A stretch of DNA of 64,000 bases from Bathynomus jamesi. Lineage: Eukaryota; Arthropoda; Malacostraca; Isopoda; Cirolanidae. Location: the NCBI GenBank assembly GCA_023014485.1, contig JAJOZX010001736.1, positions 322,501-386,500 of the forward strand, given 5' to 3'. Under the pieces are notes generated by a model. It saw only the letters and a list, made by a program, of their open reading frames with translations, made no database searches and had not been told where the DNA came from. Each line of letters starts with the position of its first letter. Positions within the stretch are counted from its first letter, which is position 1. Shown piece after piece: positions 34,482 to 43,503 of this stretch. Position numbers and translations under genes: made by a program.

Positions 34482-35092
34482 TATGGGAATGAACTCAGAA
34501 TGGTCCCCTGAGTTTTTTATGATACACACAGACAGTGCATGGAACAAGGAACTCTTCTGGGATAATTAAATCCACTATAGTCCGAATAAGTAATGGTAAA
34601 TGGCAAATACTATAGTTTTTCTTTTTCATGATGCTAGCCCGACGTGGGCAACAGGTCACTCGCAAAGAGGTCCCATAAATATAGCTTCCCACACCAGCTA
34701 TCTGCAAAGCAGACAGGATCCAGCTTTGGGACATGGATCTAGGGTTTAAAGCAGCCTAGCCCTGCTACATTTAGAACCCCAATATAAGCAAAAGACTCGC
34801 TGCCTTCACGTCAGATTGAATACATCAAAGAAAAAGGGGTAACTATTATATTTTTAGCCAAAAACCAAAACTGGATTCAAAGCTTCCCAAAGCTGGATCC
34901 TGTCTGCTTTGCAGATAGCTGGTGAGGGAAGCTATATTTATGGGACCTCTTTGCGAGTGACCCGTTGCCCACGTCGGGCTAGCATCATGAAAAAGAAAAA
35001 CTATAGTATTTGTCATTTACCATTACTTATTCGGACTATAGTGGATTTAATTATCCCAGAAGAGTTATTTGTTCCATGCACTGTCTGTGTGT

Positions 35093-35097
<5 letters not shown>
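34482..35097. repeat. Inverted pair of a non-LTR 5'-leader-like sequence
   Basis: The right arm (34880-35090, + strand) is nearly identical to 48866-49065, the leader of the CCCH-finger non-LTR element. The left arm (34740-34490) is the same sequence on the minus strand. Shared landmarks are AGCTGGATCCTGTCTGCTTT, GTGACC(C/T)GTTGCCCACGTCG and TATTCGGACTATAGTGGATT. The spacer between the arms is about 140 bp. Both arms are edged by TA arrays. Confidence 0.75.
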
Positions 35098-35098
<1 letters not shown>

Positions 35099-35129
<31 letters not shown>

Positions 35130-35338
35130 AATTATTTCACGAAAGTGACACGTGAAAAGTATTTATGATGAATAAAACCACGAAGGAAAAAAGAAACACA
35201 AAGGGGTGCTCAAGCGCTTTCGTCTAATGAGTGTTCCTGAGGATGTCATTAGACGAAAGCGCTTGAGCACCCCTTTGTGTTTCTTTTTTCCTTCGTGGTT
35301 TTATTCATCATATATATATATATATATTTATATATAGA

Positions 35339-35424
<86 letters not shown>
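35099..35424. repeat. PLE-end hairpin between (TA)n arrays
   Basis: At 35169-35311 two PLE ends are fused head to head: GATGAATAAAACCACGAAGG at the left and its complement at the right. The arms are about 65 bp and contain the CCTGAGGATGTC...GACGAAAGCGC ribozyme-like block. (TA)n arrays lie at 35096-35125 and about 35311-35424. It is homologous to the hairpin at 24792-24910. Confidence 0.78.
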
Positions 35425-35427
<3 letters not shown>

Positions 35428-36802
35428 GTGTCAGGAAATGATTGCCCCCCCCTGTACAGAAGAAACTGAAAGGAATAGAAAAAAACAGACAAAACCACGC
35501 GAAAGAGCGTTTAATTTTGAATAAAAAACACTTGTTTTAATATCGGGTGTTGCCCCCATTTGCAGCTCTGACGGCCATTAATCGACGGGGGTATGATCCC
35601 AGAAGTGTCTCAAAAAGATCGGTATCATGACTCATTTCTTCAAGGACTTCGTTGATCTTTGCAGTCATAATTTCTGTTGAATACCGATTCTGAATGGGTT
35701 GTTCCAGCATTAAGGACTCCACCCGATCCTTCATGATGGATCCGACATGTTCACAGACTTTAAGATCGGGAGAATTGCCAGGCCATTCATTATTTCCGAA
35801 AAAATCAATGTTATTGTCCTTAAGCAGTTGTTGAGTCGCAAGTGCTTTCATACAGGGGGCTTTGTCGTGAAGAAAGGTTGCCTGTTCAACATCCAAAACA
35901 CACTCGGGGTCTTTCAAAAACGGAGTTACATGTTGGGCTAAAATTAGATTTCGAAAATAAGGCCCATCCCTACTGGTTCCTCTTGGTTTGATAACCCAGA
36001 TGAGCTTCCGAATAGAGAACATAATGAAAACACCCACACATGCTGGATTTTTTACTATTTCTCGATACTTCTGGTCGTCTGGGACTTCATCAGGAGTTGT
36101 TGCCCAAACCCGATCATTCTGAAAATTTTGTTTTCTGGAGACATAAACGAAGAATTCATCGCTGACAACCAAGTGAAGGAAATCGTCTTCCGTCCATTCC
36201 TCAAGATAATCACAAAACCATAGCCGATCTTCAATATTAAGATCACTCTTCCGTGGCTTAGCTATTTCATGCCAAGCACTCAAGCCTTGGCGAACTCGAA
36301 ATTGATGCACAAGTTGCCGATTGACTATCTTACCACGACGGATAAGTATCTCTTTCGCTACCTCAGAGCAGCTCTTCTTTCGGCGCCGTGATGCAGCAAG
36401 CACAATGTCTTTCGATTCTTGAGATAATTTCTCCGGTCTTCCTCCTCGAAATTCTGTTTCACAATCTTCAGGATTCTTATTCCAATTCCTTTTGACAAAG
36501 TCTTCTGATCTTTTTAATCTCTCAGCCACCCAGTATCGAGTTATGAAAGTTGCACCAGCTTCCTTTGCTTCACGAAATGTGACAGCTCGAATGCGGTCAA
36601 GAACTCGCTTTTTCTCTGAATCGTTCAAAATAGATGATGCCATGGTTTCTGTGGGGAAAAAAATTGTAAGAATTAAAATCACAGGAATAGAATATAATGG
36701 TTTTTATTCAGATTTTAACGCTCTTTCAAGTGGCTCGCCGGTTTTTATCTATCTCTTCTAGTTTTTGCTCTACAGGGGGGGGCAATCATTTCCTGACACC
36801 CT
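35425..36802 (-). mobile_element. Tc1/mariner-superfamily DD37E transposon, copy 1 (open ORF)
   Basis: The 1378-bp element has inverted ends AGGGTGTCAGGAAATGATTG and complement, followed inward by a run of C. TA duplications lie at 35423-35424 and 36803-36804. It is nearly identical to copy 2 at 43504-44883. With an open transposase and matching ends it may be recently active. Confidence 0.9.
35537..36643 (-). CDS. DD37E transposase, 368 aa, open
   Basis: I start at the Met of MASSILNDSEKKRVLDRIRA (36643), which has a good ACCATGG context; an upstream in-frame Met at 36682 would lie at the inner terminal repeat. A possible acceptor (CCCCACAG) sits just upstream. The N-terminal half is the DNA-binding region (RYWVAERLKRSEDFVKRNW). 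The catalytic triad is Asp in VVSDEFFVYVSRK, Asp in FLHDKAPCMKALA, and Glu in NSPDLKVCEHVGS, with 37 residues between the last two. DD37E spacing is known from the ITmD37E/TRT type. The usual DLNV reads DLKV here. No stop or frameshift is present. The enzyme would excise and insert the element at TA sites. Confidence 0.88.
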   Translation of the reverse strand: MASSILNDSEKKRVLDRIRAVTFREAKEAGATFITRYWVAERLKRSEDFVKRNWNKNPEDCETEFRGGRPEKLSQESKDIVLAASRRRKKSCSEVAKEILIRRGKIVNRQLVHQFRVRQGLSAWHEIAKPRKSDLNIEDRLWFCDYLEEWTEDDFLHLVVSDEFFVYVSRKQNFQNDRVWATTPDEVPDDQKYREIVKNPACVGVFIMFSIRKLIWVIKPRGTSRDGPYFRNLILAQHVTPFLKDPECVLDVEQATFLHDKAPCMKALATQQLLKDNNIDFFGNNEWPGNSPDLKVCEHVGSIMKDRVESLMLEQPIQNRYSTEIMTAKINEVLEEMSHDTDLFETLLGSYPRRLMAVRAANGGNTRY

Positions 36803-37110
36803 TATTATATATATATATATATATATCCCCGCAAGGGGGTTCTAAGCTCGTGCTCTTGAGTGCTCTTTGTGCTCGTTTGTACGTGCTTGTTCCTGGAGGT
36901 TTCACGTGCGCCCTCCCGGCCCTAGCACCCAAGGATGATGGGGCTCGACCCTGCAGTCCTTGTCATCCTTGGTCTTTTTCCACTTCGACTGTCCCCTCCA
37001 CCCTTTCTTTTTCCTCTGTCTTTCCTCTCACTTTTTCTTTGTTTTTCCGCTGAGATATGCCCTTTAAATAGAGGCGAATCGGTTCTTCCTGAACTAAAAA
37101 AAAAATATAT

Positions 37111-37193
<83 letters not shown>

Positions 37194-37194
37194 C
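36803..37194. repeat. (TA)n arrays around an unrecognised 280-bp segment
   Basis: TA arrays occupy 36805-36828 and about 37100-37193. Between them lies a C/T-rich segment (36829-37090) with TTCACGTGCGCCCTCCCGGC and no gene I recognise. Confidence 0.7.
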
Positions 37195-37235
37195 GAGGAA
37201 AAGGAGGACGAAATGATGGTACACGTTTATTTATA

Positions 37236-37268
37236 GACGTTTCAGAAAAGTTCATTTCCCATCATCAG
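37236..37268 (-). ncRNA. Hammerhead-like motif, inverted PLE end
   Basis: On the minus strand the core CTGATGA (37268-37262) is followed by a loop segment and then GAAACGTC ending at 37236. The core is canonical. Helix II is weak in this copy (GGGAAA against TTTTCT). It mirrors the motif at 39065-39097. Confidence 0.6.
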
Positions 37269-37360
37269 TGCTAAAAAGCTTAAAAACAAATAGAAATAAA
37301 TAAGTATAATAAACAAAATAAGGATAATAAAACAAATCCATAAATAACTCAAATAACCTC

Positions 37361-38710
37361 CATATGCATAGTTTCGATATAGTATCTCTCTACGCCAACG
37401 TTCCAATTAAAGAAGCCATCGATATCTGTATTATCAGCCTTTTCGCCAACAATCCGAACAGAGTTTTGAATCTAACAAAACAAGAATTTACCAAACTGCT
37501 TACGCTTGCCGCCTCAAGCACCTATTTTTTCTTTAACTAACAACTTTATCAACAAACCGACTTACTAGCTATGGGATCCCCCTTAAGTGCCACTTTAGCT
37601 AACATCACTTCATTGCCCCACTCATTATAAACCACTCCTATATAAAAGATACGTTGATGACACCTTTCTCCTTTTTCACAATGGCAACCACGCCCCCCTT
37701 TTTCTTAACTACCTTAACCCTTTCGTTCACGAATTATGACATAGGGTAAAAAAGAAATTTGCCTTTATGTGTGGTTATATAAGAATTAGTATGGTTTATT
37801 TTTCAGCTACACAATTGTCTACCCAGTGAGTGAAAGGGTTAATTCCCAACATAAAAACATTAAGTTCACCAAAGAAGACGAATCCAATAACACCTTACCC
37901 TTCCTAGATATTACAATAACTAAACAAAACAACAAATTCAGCACTTCCACATATAGAAAACCCACGTACACAGGCCTAGGTACTAATTTCCTAAGCCACA
38001 CCCCTTCGATATATAAAATAAACAGCATTAAAATTTTAATCCACCGCGCCTATCATCTATGCTCTTCGTACTTATCCTTCCACCATGAAATAGAGTTCAT
38101 TCATAACTTCAGCATTAATAACTCCTTCCAAAAACATCTGTTACAATCTTTAACCAGAAACTTTCTTAATAATATTTATCAACTCCCCCTTAAAGTTCCC
38201 ACTGTTAAAAAAGACGTACAATATTTTTCATTCCCCTATTACGACCACATCAGCCACAAAATACTTTCAGAAATCCGTCTCTTACTGACCCCGCTTTACC
38301 CTCAAATTAAATTTCATTTCGCCTTCATCAACAACAATAATATTAAATCTTACCTCAACCATAAAGAAAAAACACCCCAGCCACTTGCTTCGTCCACTAT
38401 CTACGCTTTTAATTGTGTTCGCTACAAAGCGAACTATATTGGCAGTACCATCCGCCAATATCAAACAAGAGTGGACGAGCATCGTGGGATTTCTACAAGA
38501 AACTCACAGCCCTTGAACAAACCCTCGAAATCAGCAATAAGGGATCATTGCCACCTTCACAACCACCCGTTATTTCCCTCCAATTTCAAAATCGTTAATT
38601 CAGCCAACCAACTAATTGACCTCCGCATACTTGAGTCCCTTTATATCCTCAGTATCCAGCCAACCCTCAACGACCACAGATCCGCTTTCAATTTAAACAT
38701 CGCCAAATAA
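37361..38710 (+). pseudogene. PLE reverse transcriptase plus GIY-YIG endonuclease
   Basis: The RT region begins MHSFDIVSLYANVPIKEAID, the first palm Asp block. It continues through AMGSPLSATLANI (about 37575) and the catalytic RYVDDTFLLFHNG (about 37647-37685). After the MITE it resumes with LNSQHKNIKF, LPFLDITITKQ and RKPTYTGLGTNFLSHTPSIY. A linker follows, then the GIY-YIG-type domain with a leading Cys (AFNCVRYKANYIGSTIRQYQ, about 38406-38465) and the Arg/Glu block LRILESLYIL. Stops at about 37540 and 37626 break the RT, while 37843-38710 is open. The N-terminal region is missing. Confidence 0.87.
37718..37838. mobile_element. piggyBac-type MITE, 121 bp, in the PLE reverse transcriptase
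   Basis: The ends are CCCTTTCGTTCAC and GTGAGTGAAAGGG, flanked by TTAA at 37714-37717 and 37839-37842. Removing it with one TTAA restores the PLE frame exactly (LNYLN then SQHKN). It carries no gene. Confidence 0.88.
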
Positions 38711-39064
38711 ACTCACAAACTCAAAAGAAATCAACCATCACTCCGCCTGGCTCCTTGTTTCTAATATGGAATTTTTTCAACAAGCATTCATCCCCAATCT
38801 TTTGTACAATTAGTCTCTCATTACGTTAACAATTTGGTAAGAAGCCCTTCAATTCTGTTTCACGTTTTAACGGTTTTATATTTCACTTATTGTCCATACT
38901 TTTATACTTTATATCATTTCATTTTTAATCTTCTAATTTAATATATATTGTAACCATACTATTAATTCTCGCTAATTATCGTTAATTGTCGCGCAATTTT
39001 AAAATATTGTTCGTTTTTGTTTATTATATTCATTTATTTCTATTTGTTTTTAAACTTTTTAGCA

Positions 39065-39097
39065 CTGATGATGGAAATTGAACTTTTCCGAAACGTC
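39065..39097 (+). ncRNA. Hammerhead-like motif with intact core, PLE 3' end
   Basis: CTGATGA at 39065-39071, helix II GGAAA/TTTCC, then GAAACGTC at 39090-39097. All core bases of the consensus CUGAUGA...GAAA are present, and the palindromic ACGT suits the minimal helix III that PLE ribozymes use as dimers. Flanking TTTTTAGCA and TGTAAATAAA can form helix I. Cleavage would fall after GTC. Confidence 0.65.
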
Positions 39098-39178
39098 TGT
39101 AAATAAACATGTATCATCTTTTCGTCCTCCTATTCCTCGCTAAGCTACGCTTCCCTAAGAACAAACCATTCAACCAAG

Positions 39179-39179
<1 letters not shown>

Positions 39180-39230
<51 letters not shown>
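39180..39230. repeat. (TA)n microsatellite
   Basis: A pure TA array between the PLE end and the CR1-like element. Confidence 0.95.
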
Positions 39231-39233
<3 letters not shown>

Positions 39234-39891
39234 GTGATCAGTCTTTCCTCAGAAATGATCAGTCTTTCCTTGTGAACACACGTGTTTTATCGAGTGTCCA
39301 GTGTTACCAATTGAATAAGTGGTTTTCGTTGAAGTGTCTTTAAATAAAATAGTGTTTGGTGCATTCTTAACTAAATTACTTCGTGTTACTAATCATTCAT
39401 TAACGAATATATTTCATTTATTGACTTTATTCATTACTATATAATTTGATTAAACCAAGGCTAGTGCACGTGGCTTGCATTGTTTGTTTTCCGAATTTAT
39501 TACTAAACGAGGTTTCATAAGGTTGAAATTCCTTTGCTTGCCTTGTTTGTTTTTCGAATCTATTAGAGAAAGAGGTTTCATAAGGTTCATTTTCCCTTCC
39601 TACGGGAGATCAAGTAGAGTGTGTTCACCCACCGTGGGAAAAAGTAAAAACGGAAAGAAAAAGTCGCTCGAATAGCGGACAGATAGGTTTTATTAATACT
39701 TTTTCTTTTACAGATCTTTCGTCGGTAGCTTAATTAAGTAGATATTCTTTAGTATAAATTTGTGTTACAAGAACCTGTTTCTGCGTTTCAAGAACATTTT
39801 TGCGGGCTTGCGCAGATGACGGCACAATAAGCACGCGGTAGACCTACGTTGTAATTTATTAATTTCCAAACGATCGTTCTTTGTTTTTTAA

Positions 39892-40798
39892 ATGAAGAGC
39901 ATGGCACCCCCGTCAAGTACTTGCAGTCACTGTGAAGGGAAATTTGCTGCTTACGCGTTTACAATGGCTAATAATAATGAACAGTTAGTTTGCAGGTGGT
40001 GCTCAAGCATGGAAGTCCTGAGGAACGGGTTAGAACGTGAGAGGGAGGCCAGAGTGAGCCTTGAAGAAAGCGTGATGCTCCTGACGGCAAAATTAGAATC
40101 CCTAGAGACTCCAGTTACGACCCCTCCTGCCTCAATTTCTACAGATAATATAAATAGTACTAATAGCCCTCTCTCTTCCCCTTGTTCCCAACCCTTCGTT
40201 CGAGTGCGTAATGGAGACCCATTGAGAAAATCTAAGACTTGTCTACCAGTGATAACAAACAATAAGTTTTTTGTTTTAGGTTTCGAAGATGCTGATGAAG
40301 CGGAAATACGACTCGTTGGCGATTCCATTGTTCGAGGGCAGCTCCAGGAATTCTGTGGGAGAATCCATCGTCATAGGCGCCGCTACTGCTACCCTGGTGC
40401 AAGGGTAGAGGATATAACTAATAGTGTTGACCATTTTATAGACGGAACCTCTGAGGACACAACGTATGTTATTCATGTCGGTACTAATAACGTTTTAAAT
40501 TCTAGAGCGACTAAAGGAAAAAACTAATAAGATTGTTTTAACAGGTATACTTTCTCGAATTATCCAACGTAGCGATTTCTACAGCAAGGCGACCTATATC
40601 AACAATAACCTAAAGTCTCTTTGCCAACAGGAAGGAGTGCATTTTTTGAATTTTTGGAAGAGTTTCTACGGCAGGAGGGACTTGTTCCTCGGAGATGGAC
40701 TTCATCTTAATGACGTTGGAGCTGCGCGTTTAGGAAGAATATTTTATAATACTGTCTCTTCTTTTCAGGCTGCCGTAACTCGAACGGTCCCAGCGTAA
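39892..40798 (+). pseudogene. CR1-like ORF1 protein with SGNH/GDSL-type esterase domain
   Basis: The N-terminus has paired Cys motifs (CSHCEGKF at about residue 10 and CRWCSSM) resembling a small zinc finger, then a coiled-coil-like stretch (NGLEREREARVSLEESVMLL). The esterase domain has block I VGDSIVRGQL (nucleophile Ser, about 40319), block III HVGTNNV (about 40474) and, after a frameshift near 40495, block V DGLHLNDVGAARLG (about 40690-40730) with the DxxH pair. This is the ORF1 type of CR1/L2 elements, thought to act in RNP or membrane interactions. One frameshift makes this copy a pseudogene. Confidence 0.82.
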
Positions 40799-40927
40799 TT
40801 TCCTCAAATTTCCCCTACGCTCGCGAAGGTGTCGCAATTACAAACAATTTGAAGGTTCTCTCCTTAAATGCTCGTAGCCTACGAAATAAAATAATCGATT
40901 TTTTTTCTTTAATTCCTTGTAAAGACT

Positions 40928-42446
40928 ACACTGCGTTCGCACTTATTAAACAGATTACATTTTCTCCAATGTTTTCAAAAATGTTTCACCGATTTCAATG
41001 AAATTTGTAGAAAATAATTGTCATATATAGCAGCATTGGTGGTATTCATTTCGATAAAATATTTTGATAATTAAAATAATTATCTCATTTTATTGACAAA
41101 TATGTAAAATATTGTGTTCCGAATTATTAAGCAAGTATTCTATTTACGGATCTAAATGGTGAAAATGGGTAAGAAGAAGGATTTAACATTAACTGAGAAA
41201 AGTAAAATAGTCAAGTTACTCGCTGAAAATATAAAATCTATTGAAATTGCGAAGCAGTTTGGCAGAGCTTATCGAAGTGTAAACAAGTTTGTAGCGGAGG
41301 GTACAAAACTGAGGCAGCGAAGTGATAAAGGAGCTATAAGAAAAGTGACAAGGCGGCAGATATCTTGATGTGGAATCCTCCAAACAATTGGCAAGATGTG
41401 TAAACCTACGATTCAGTCACCATTAACACCCAGGTACAAGAAGCAGCGTGTTGAATGGGCGCGTCAGTACGTAAAAACAGATTTTAATACTGTATTGTTC
41501 ACCGATGAATGAAAAGCAACCCTTGAGGTACTTGATGTTTGGTCAAGAAGATGGATTGCTGAGAGCCAATTTCTACCATCGAGATTAAGACGCCAACAAG
41601 GTGTAGGTAGTGTCATGTTTAGGGCAGGATTGATAGGCAATGAAGTAGCTGTCGCATACAGAGTGCCTGATGGTGTAAAAATGAATGCCCAGTCTTACAC
41701 AAACTTTCTAAAAGAAAACCTCATTCCACGGTAGAGATTGACCCTTAGCAATCCATCTTCTTGACCAAACATCAGATCCCTCAAGGGTTGCTCTTCATTC
41801 ATCGGTTAACAATACAGTATTAAAATCTGTTTTCACGTACTGATCCGCCCATTCAACACGCTGCTTCTTGTACCTGGGTGTTAATGGTGACTGAATCGTA
41901 GGTTTACAAGTTTTGCCAATTGTTTGGAGGATTCCACATCGAGATGTTCTTGGGACATTATGTATGGCAGCCTGCTCAAAAACCTCTACTTAAGGACAAT
42001 GGATGCTTTGCAGTTTGCGCTTGATTACAGATATCTGCCGCCTTGTCACTTTTCTTATAGCTCCTTTATCGCCTCAGTTTGATACAAACTTGTTTACAGT
42101 TCGATAAGCTCTGCCAAACTGCTTCGCAATTTCAATAGATTTTATATTTTCAGCGAGTAACTTGATTATTTTTCTTTTCTCAGTTAGTGTTAAATCCTTC
42201 TTCTTACCCATTTTCACCATTTAGATCCGTAAATAGAATACTTGCATAATAATTTGGAACACAATATTTTATATATTTTTCAATAAAATGAGATAATTAT
42301 TTTAATTATCAAAATATTTTATCGAAATGAATACCATCAATGCTGCTATATATAGTGATTATTTGCTACAAATTTCATTGAAATCGGGGAAAACTTTTGA
42401 AAACATTGGAGAAAATGTAATCTGCTTAATAAGTGCGAAAGCAGTG
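40928..42446. mobile_element. Foldback element made of two facing Tc1-like half copies
   Basis: TA duplications flank it at 40926-40927 and 42447-42448; excision restores the CR1 frame as DYDL. The left arm (40928 to about 41735) and right arm (about 41736-42446) are inverted copies of the same element start: CACTGCGTTCGCACTTATTA and complement. The left arm carries ORF pieces MGKKKDLTLTEKSKIVKLLA and, after a frameshift, VLFTDE for the first catalytic Asp. The second Asp and the Glu are absent in both arms, so it is non-autonomous. Confidence 0.88.
41156..41735 (+). pseudogene. Tc1-like transposase N-terminal fragment (left arm)
   Basis: MVKMGKKKDLTLTEKSKIVK with an HTH (SIEIAKQFGRAYRSVNKFV), then after stops and frameshifts TPRYKKQRVEWARQYVKTDF, VLFTDE and AVAYRVPDGVKMNAQSYTNF. 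It ends at the arm junction near 41735, and part of it is repeated inverted in the right arm. Confidence 0.8.
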
Positions 42447-43322
42447 TATGATTTAATTGCGATAAATGAATCGTGGCTTAGCACTGAAACACGTGACTTT
42501 GTAGAGGAGAATCAAATTAGAGGTTATAAACTTTTTGTTAAAAACAGAATAAGTAGGCGAGGAGGCGGTGTTAAGTTGTATATTAAAGATAATATTGCGA
42601 ACGTTATAGAAGTAAAGCACACAATTCCAGAACCGATAGATTCGACTACAGCAGAACTTAAATTGAAAGATTTCAAACTTCTTGTTGCGATTATATATAG
42701 GCAACCTAATCAAACAGCTGATACGGACGAAGGGTTATATCGTGAACTAAAGAGAATAATCGGTTGTGAGCAGGCTTTAGTTATGGGTGACTTTAATTGC
42801 GCCAAAGTGAATTACAATACAATGCAGGGAGACACGGAAGGTAATCTTTTAGTTAATTTTCTCGAGAATAGCTTTCTTATTCAAAAGGTTGGGGAACCTA
42901 CGAGGTTGGACAGTATTTTAGATTTAATAATTACTACGGACGATAGGCTAATCACTGATCTTCAAGTAATAGAACCGTTAAGAAATAGCGATCACAATAT
43001 GGTAGAGTTCATCCTCTCAGTAAGTCACTCGAAACCAGCTAACTCGACTAAAATTCCTAACTTCCAGCACGCAGACTTTTGTAAATTTCGAAATGAATTG
43101 TCACACGTCAATTGGGAAAACGTAATGGGGATCTCCAACGCAAAACTAATGTGGGAATCGTTTGAAACAGTATTTAGGACTATAAATGAGGAATGTGTAC
43201 CGTACAAAATTAAGCGTGCGAAAGTAAACAACAAGCCCTTGTCGCTTAGTTCTAGAGTACGGGCCTCGATCAGTCATTGGTTTCTGCCCTATGTAGGAGA
43301 ATTTCGACTTATGACTGATCGA

Positions 43323-43395
43323 GGCCCGTGGTGTAATGGTAGCGCATCTGACCGGCAATCGGAAGGCCCTGGGTTTGATTCCCGGGCGGTTCACC
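43323..43395 (+). tRNA. tRNA-like sequence, unit 1
   Basis: An A box (TGGTGTAATGGTAGC) and B box (GGTTTGATTCC, one change from the consensus) lie at tRNA spacing. An anticodon-arm-like hairpin TCTGA-CCGGCAA-TCGGA and a good T arm are present. The acceptor stem pairs in about six of seven positions. The loop has C where U33 is expected. A T5 run follows. Probably tRNA-derived rather than a working tRNA. Confidence 0.55.
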
Positions 43396-43503
43396 TCATT
43401 TTTCATTTGTTCGTTATTTCTATTCCTCGTATGCAGAACGCTCCTCTATACTTACGTCGTTTCTGTACATTAATATACTGCGTGGTCATTGCAGTTAAAT
43501 GTA

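Larger units (their letters stand above)
37195..39140 (+). mobile_element. Penelope-like element, best preserved copy, with inverted 5' terminal copy
   Basis: The 3' terminus (about 39050-39130) and an inverted copy at about 37200-37330 share the hammerhead-like block and flanking sequence. Between them lie the RT and GIY-YIG coding regions. A 121-bp piggyBac-type MITE is inserted in the RT gene. (TA)n arrays lie on both sides. The terminal arrangement is typical of PLE insertions. Confidence 0.85.
40801..43257 (+). pseudogene. CR1-like ORF2, endonuclease domain, interrupted
   Basis: The endonuclease starts with NLKVLSLNARSLRNKI (about 40846), is broken at CKDY by the foldback insertion, and resumes at 42447 with DLIAINESWL. 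Visible motifs are RGGGVKLYIKDN, VAIIYRQPNQ, MGDFNCAKVN (metal-binding region) and LRNSDHNMVEF (the catalytic SDH). The frame stays open to 43257, then runs into tRNA-like sequence. The enzyme would nick target DNA for primed reverse transcription. Confidence 0.85.
39231..43259 (+). mobile_element. CR1-like non-LTR retrotransposon, copy A (5' part)
   Basis: It contains a long leader (39231-39891), ORF1 with a Cys motif and an SGNH esterase domain, and the endonuclease part of ORF2. It stops abruptly at 43259, inside the RT N-terminal linker, where a tRNA-like array begins. A foldback Tc1-like element interrupts ORF2 at 40928-42446. Comparison with copy B (46221-48757) gives the missing continuation. 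Confidence 0.85.

Noticed and set aside
34356..34547. Ile/Tyr-repeat proteins in TA arrays, here and at 36922-37224, 52596-52847 and similar places
   Set aside because: Pure dinucleotide repeat translations.
40928..42446. Complete Tc1-like transposon
   Set aside because: The second half is an inverted copy of the first; the second catalytic Asp and the Glu are missing.
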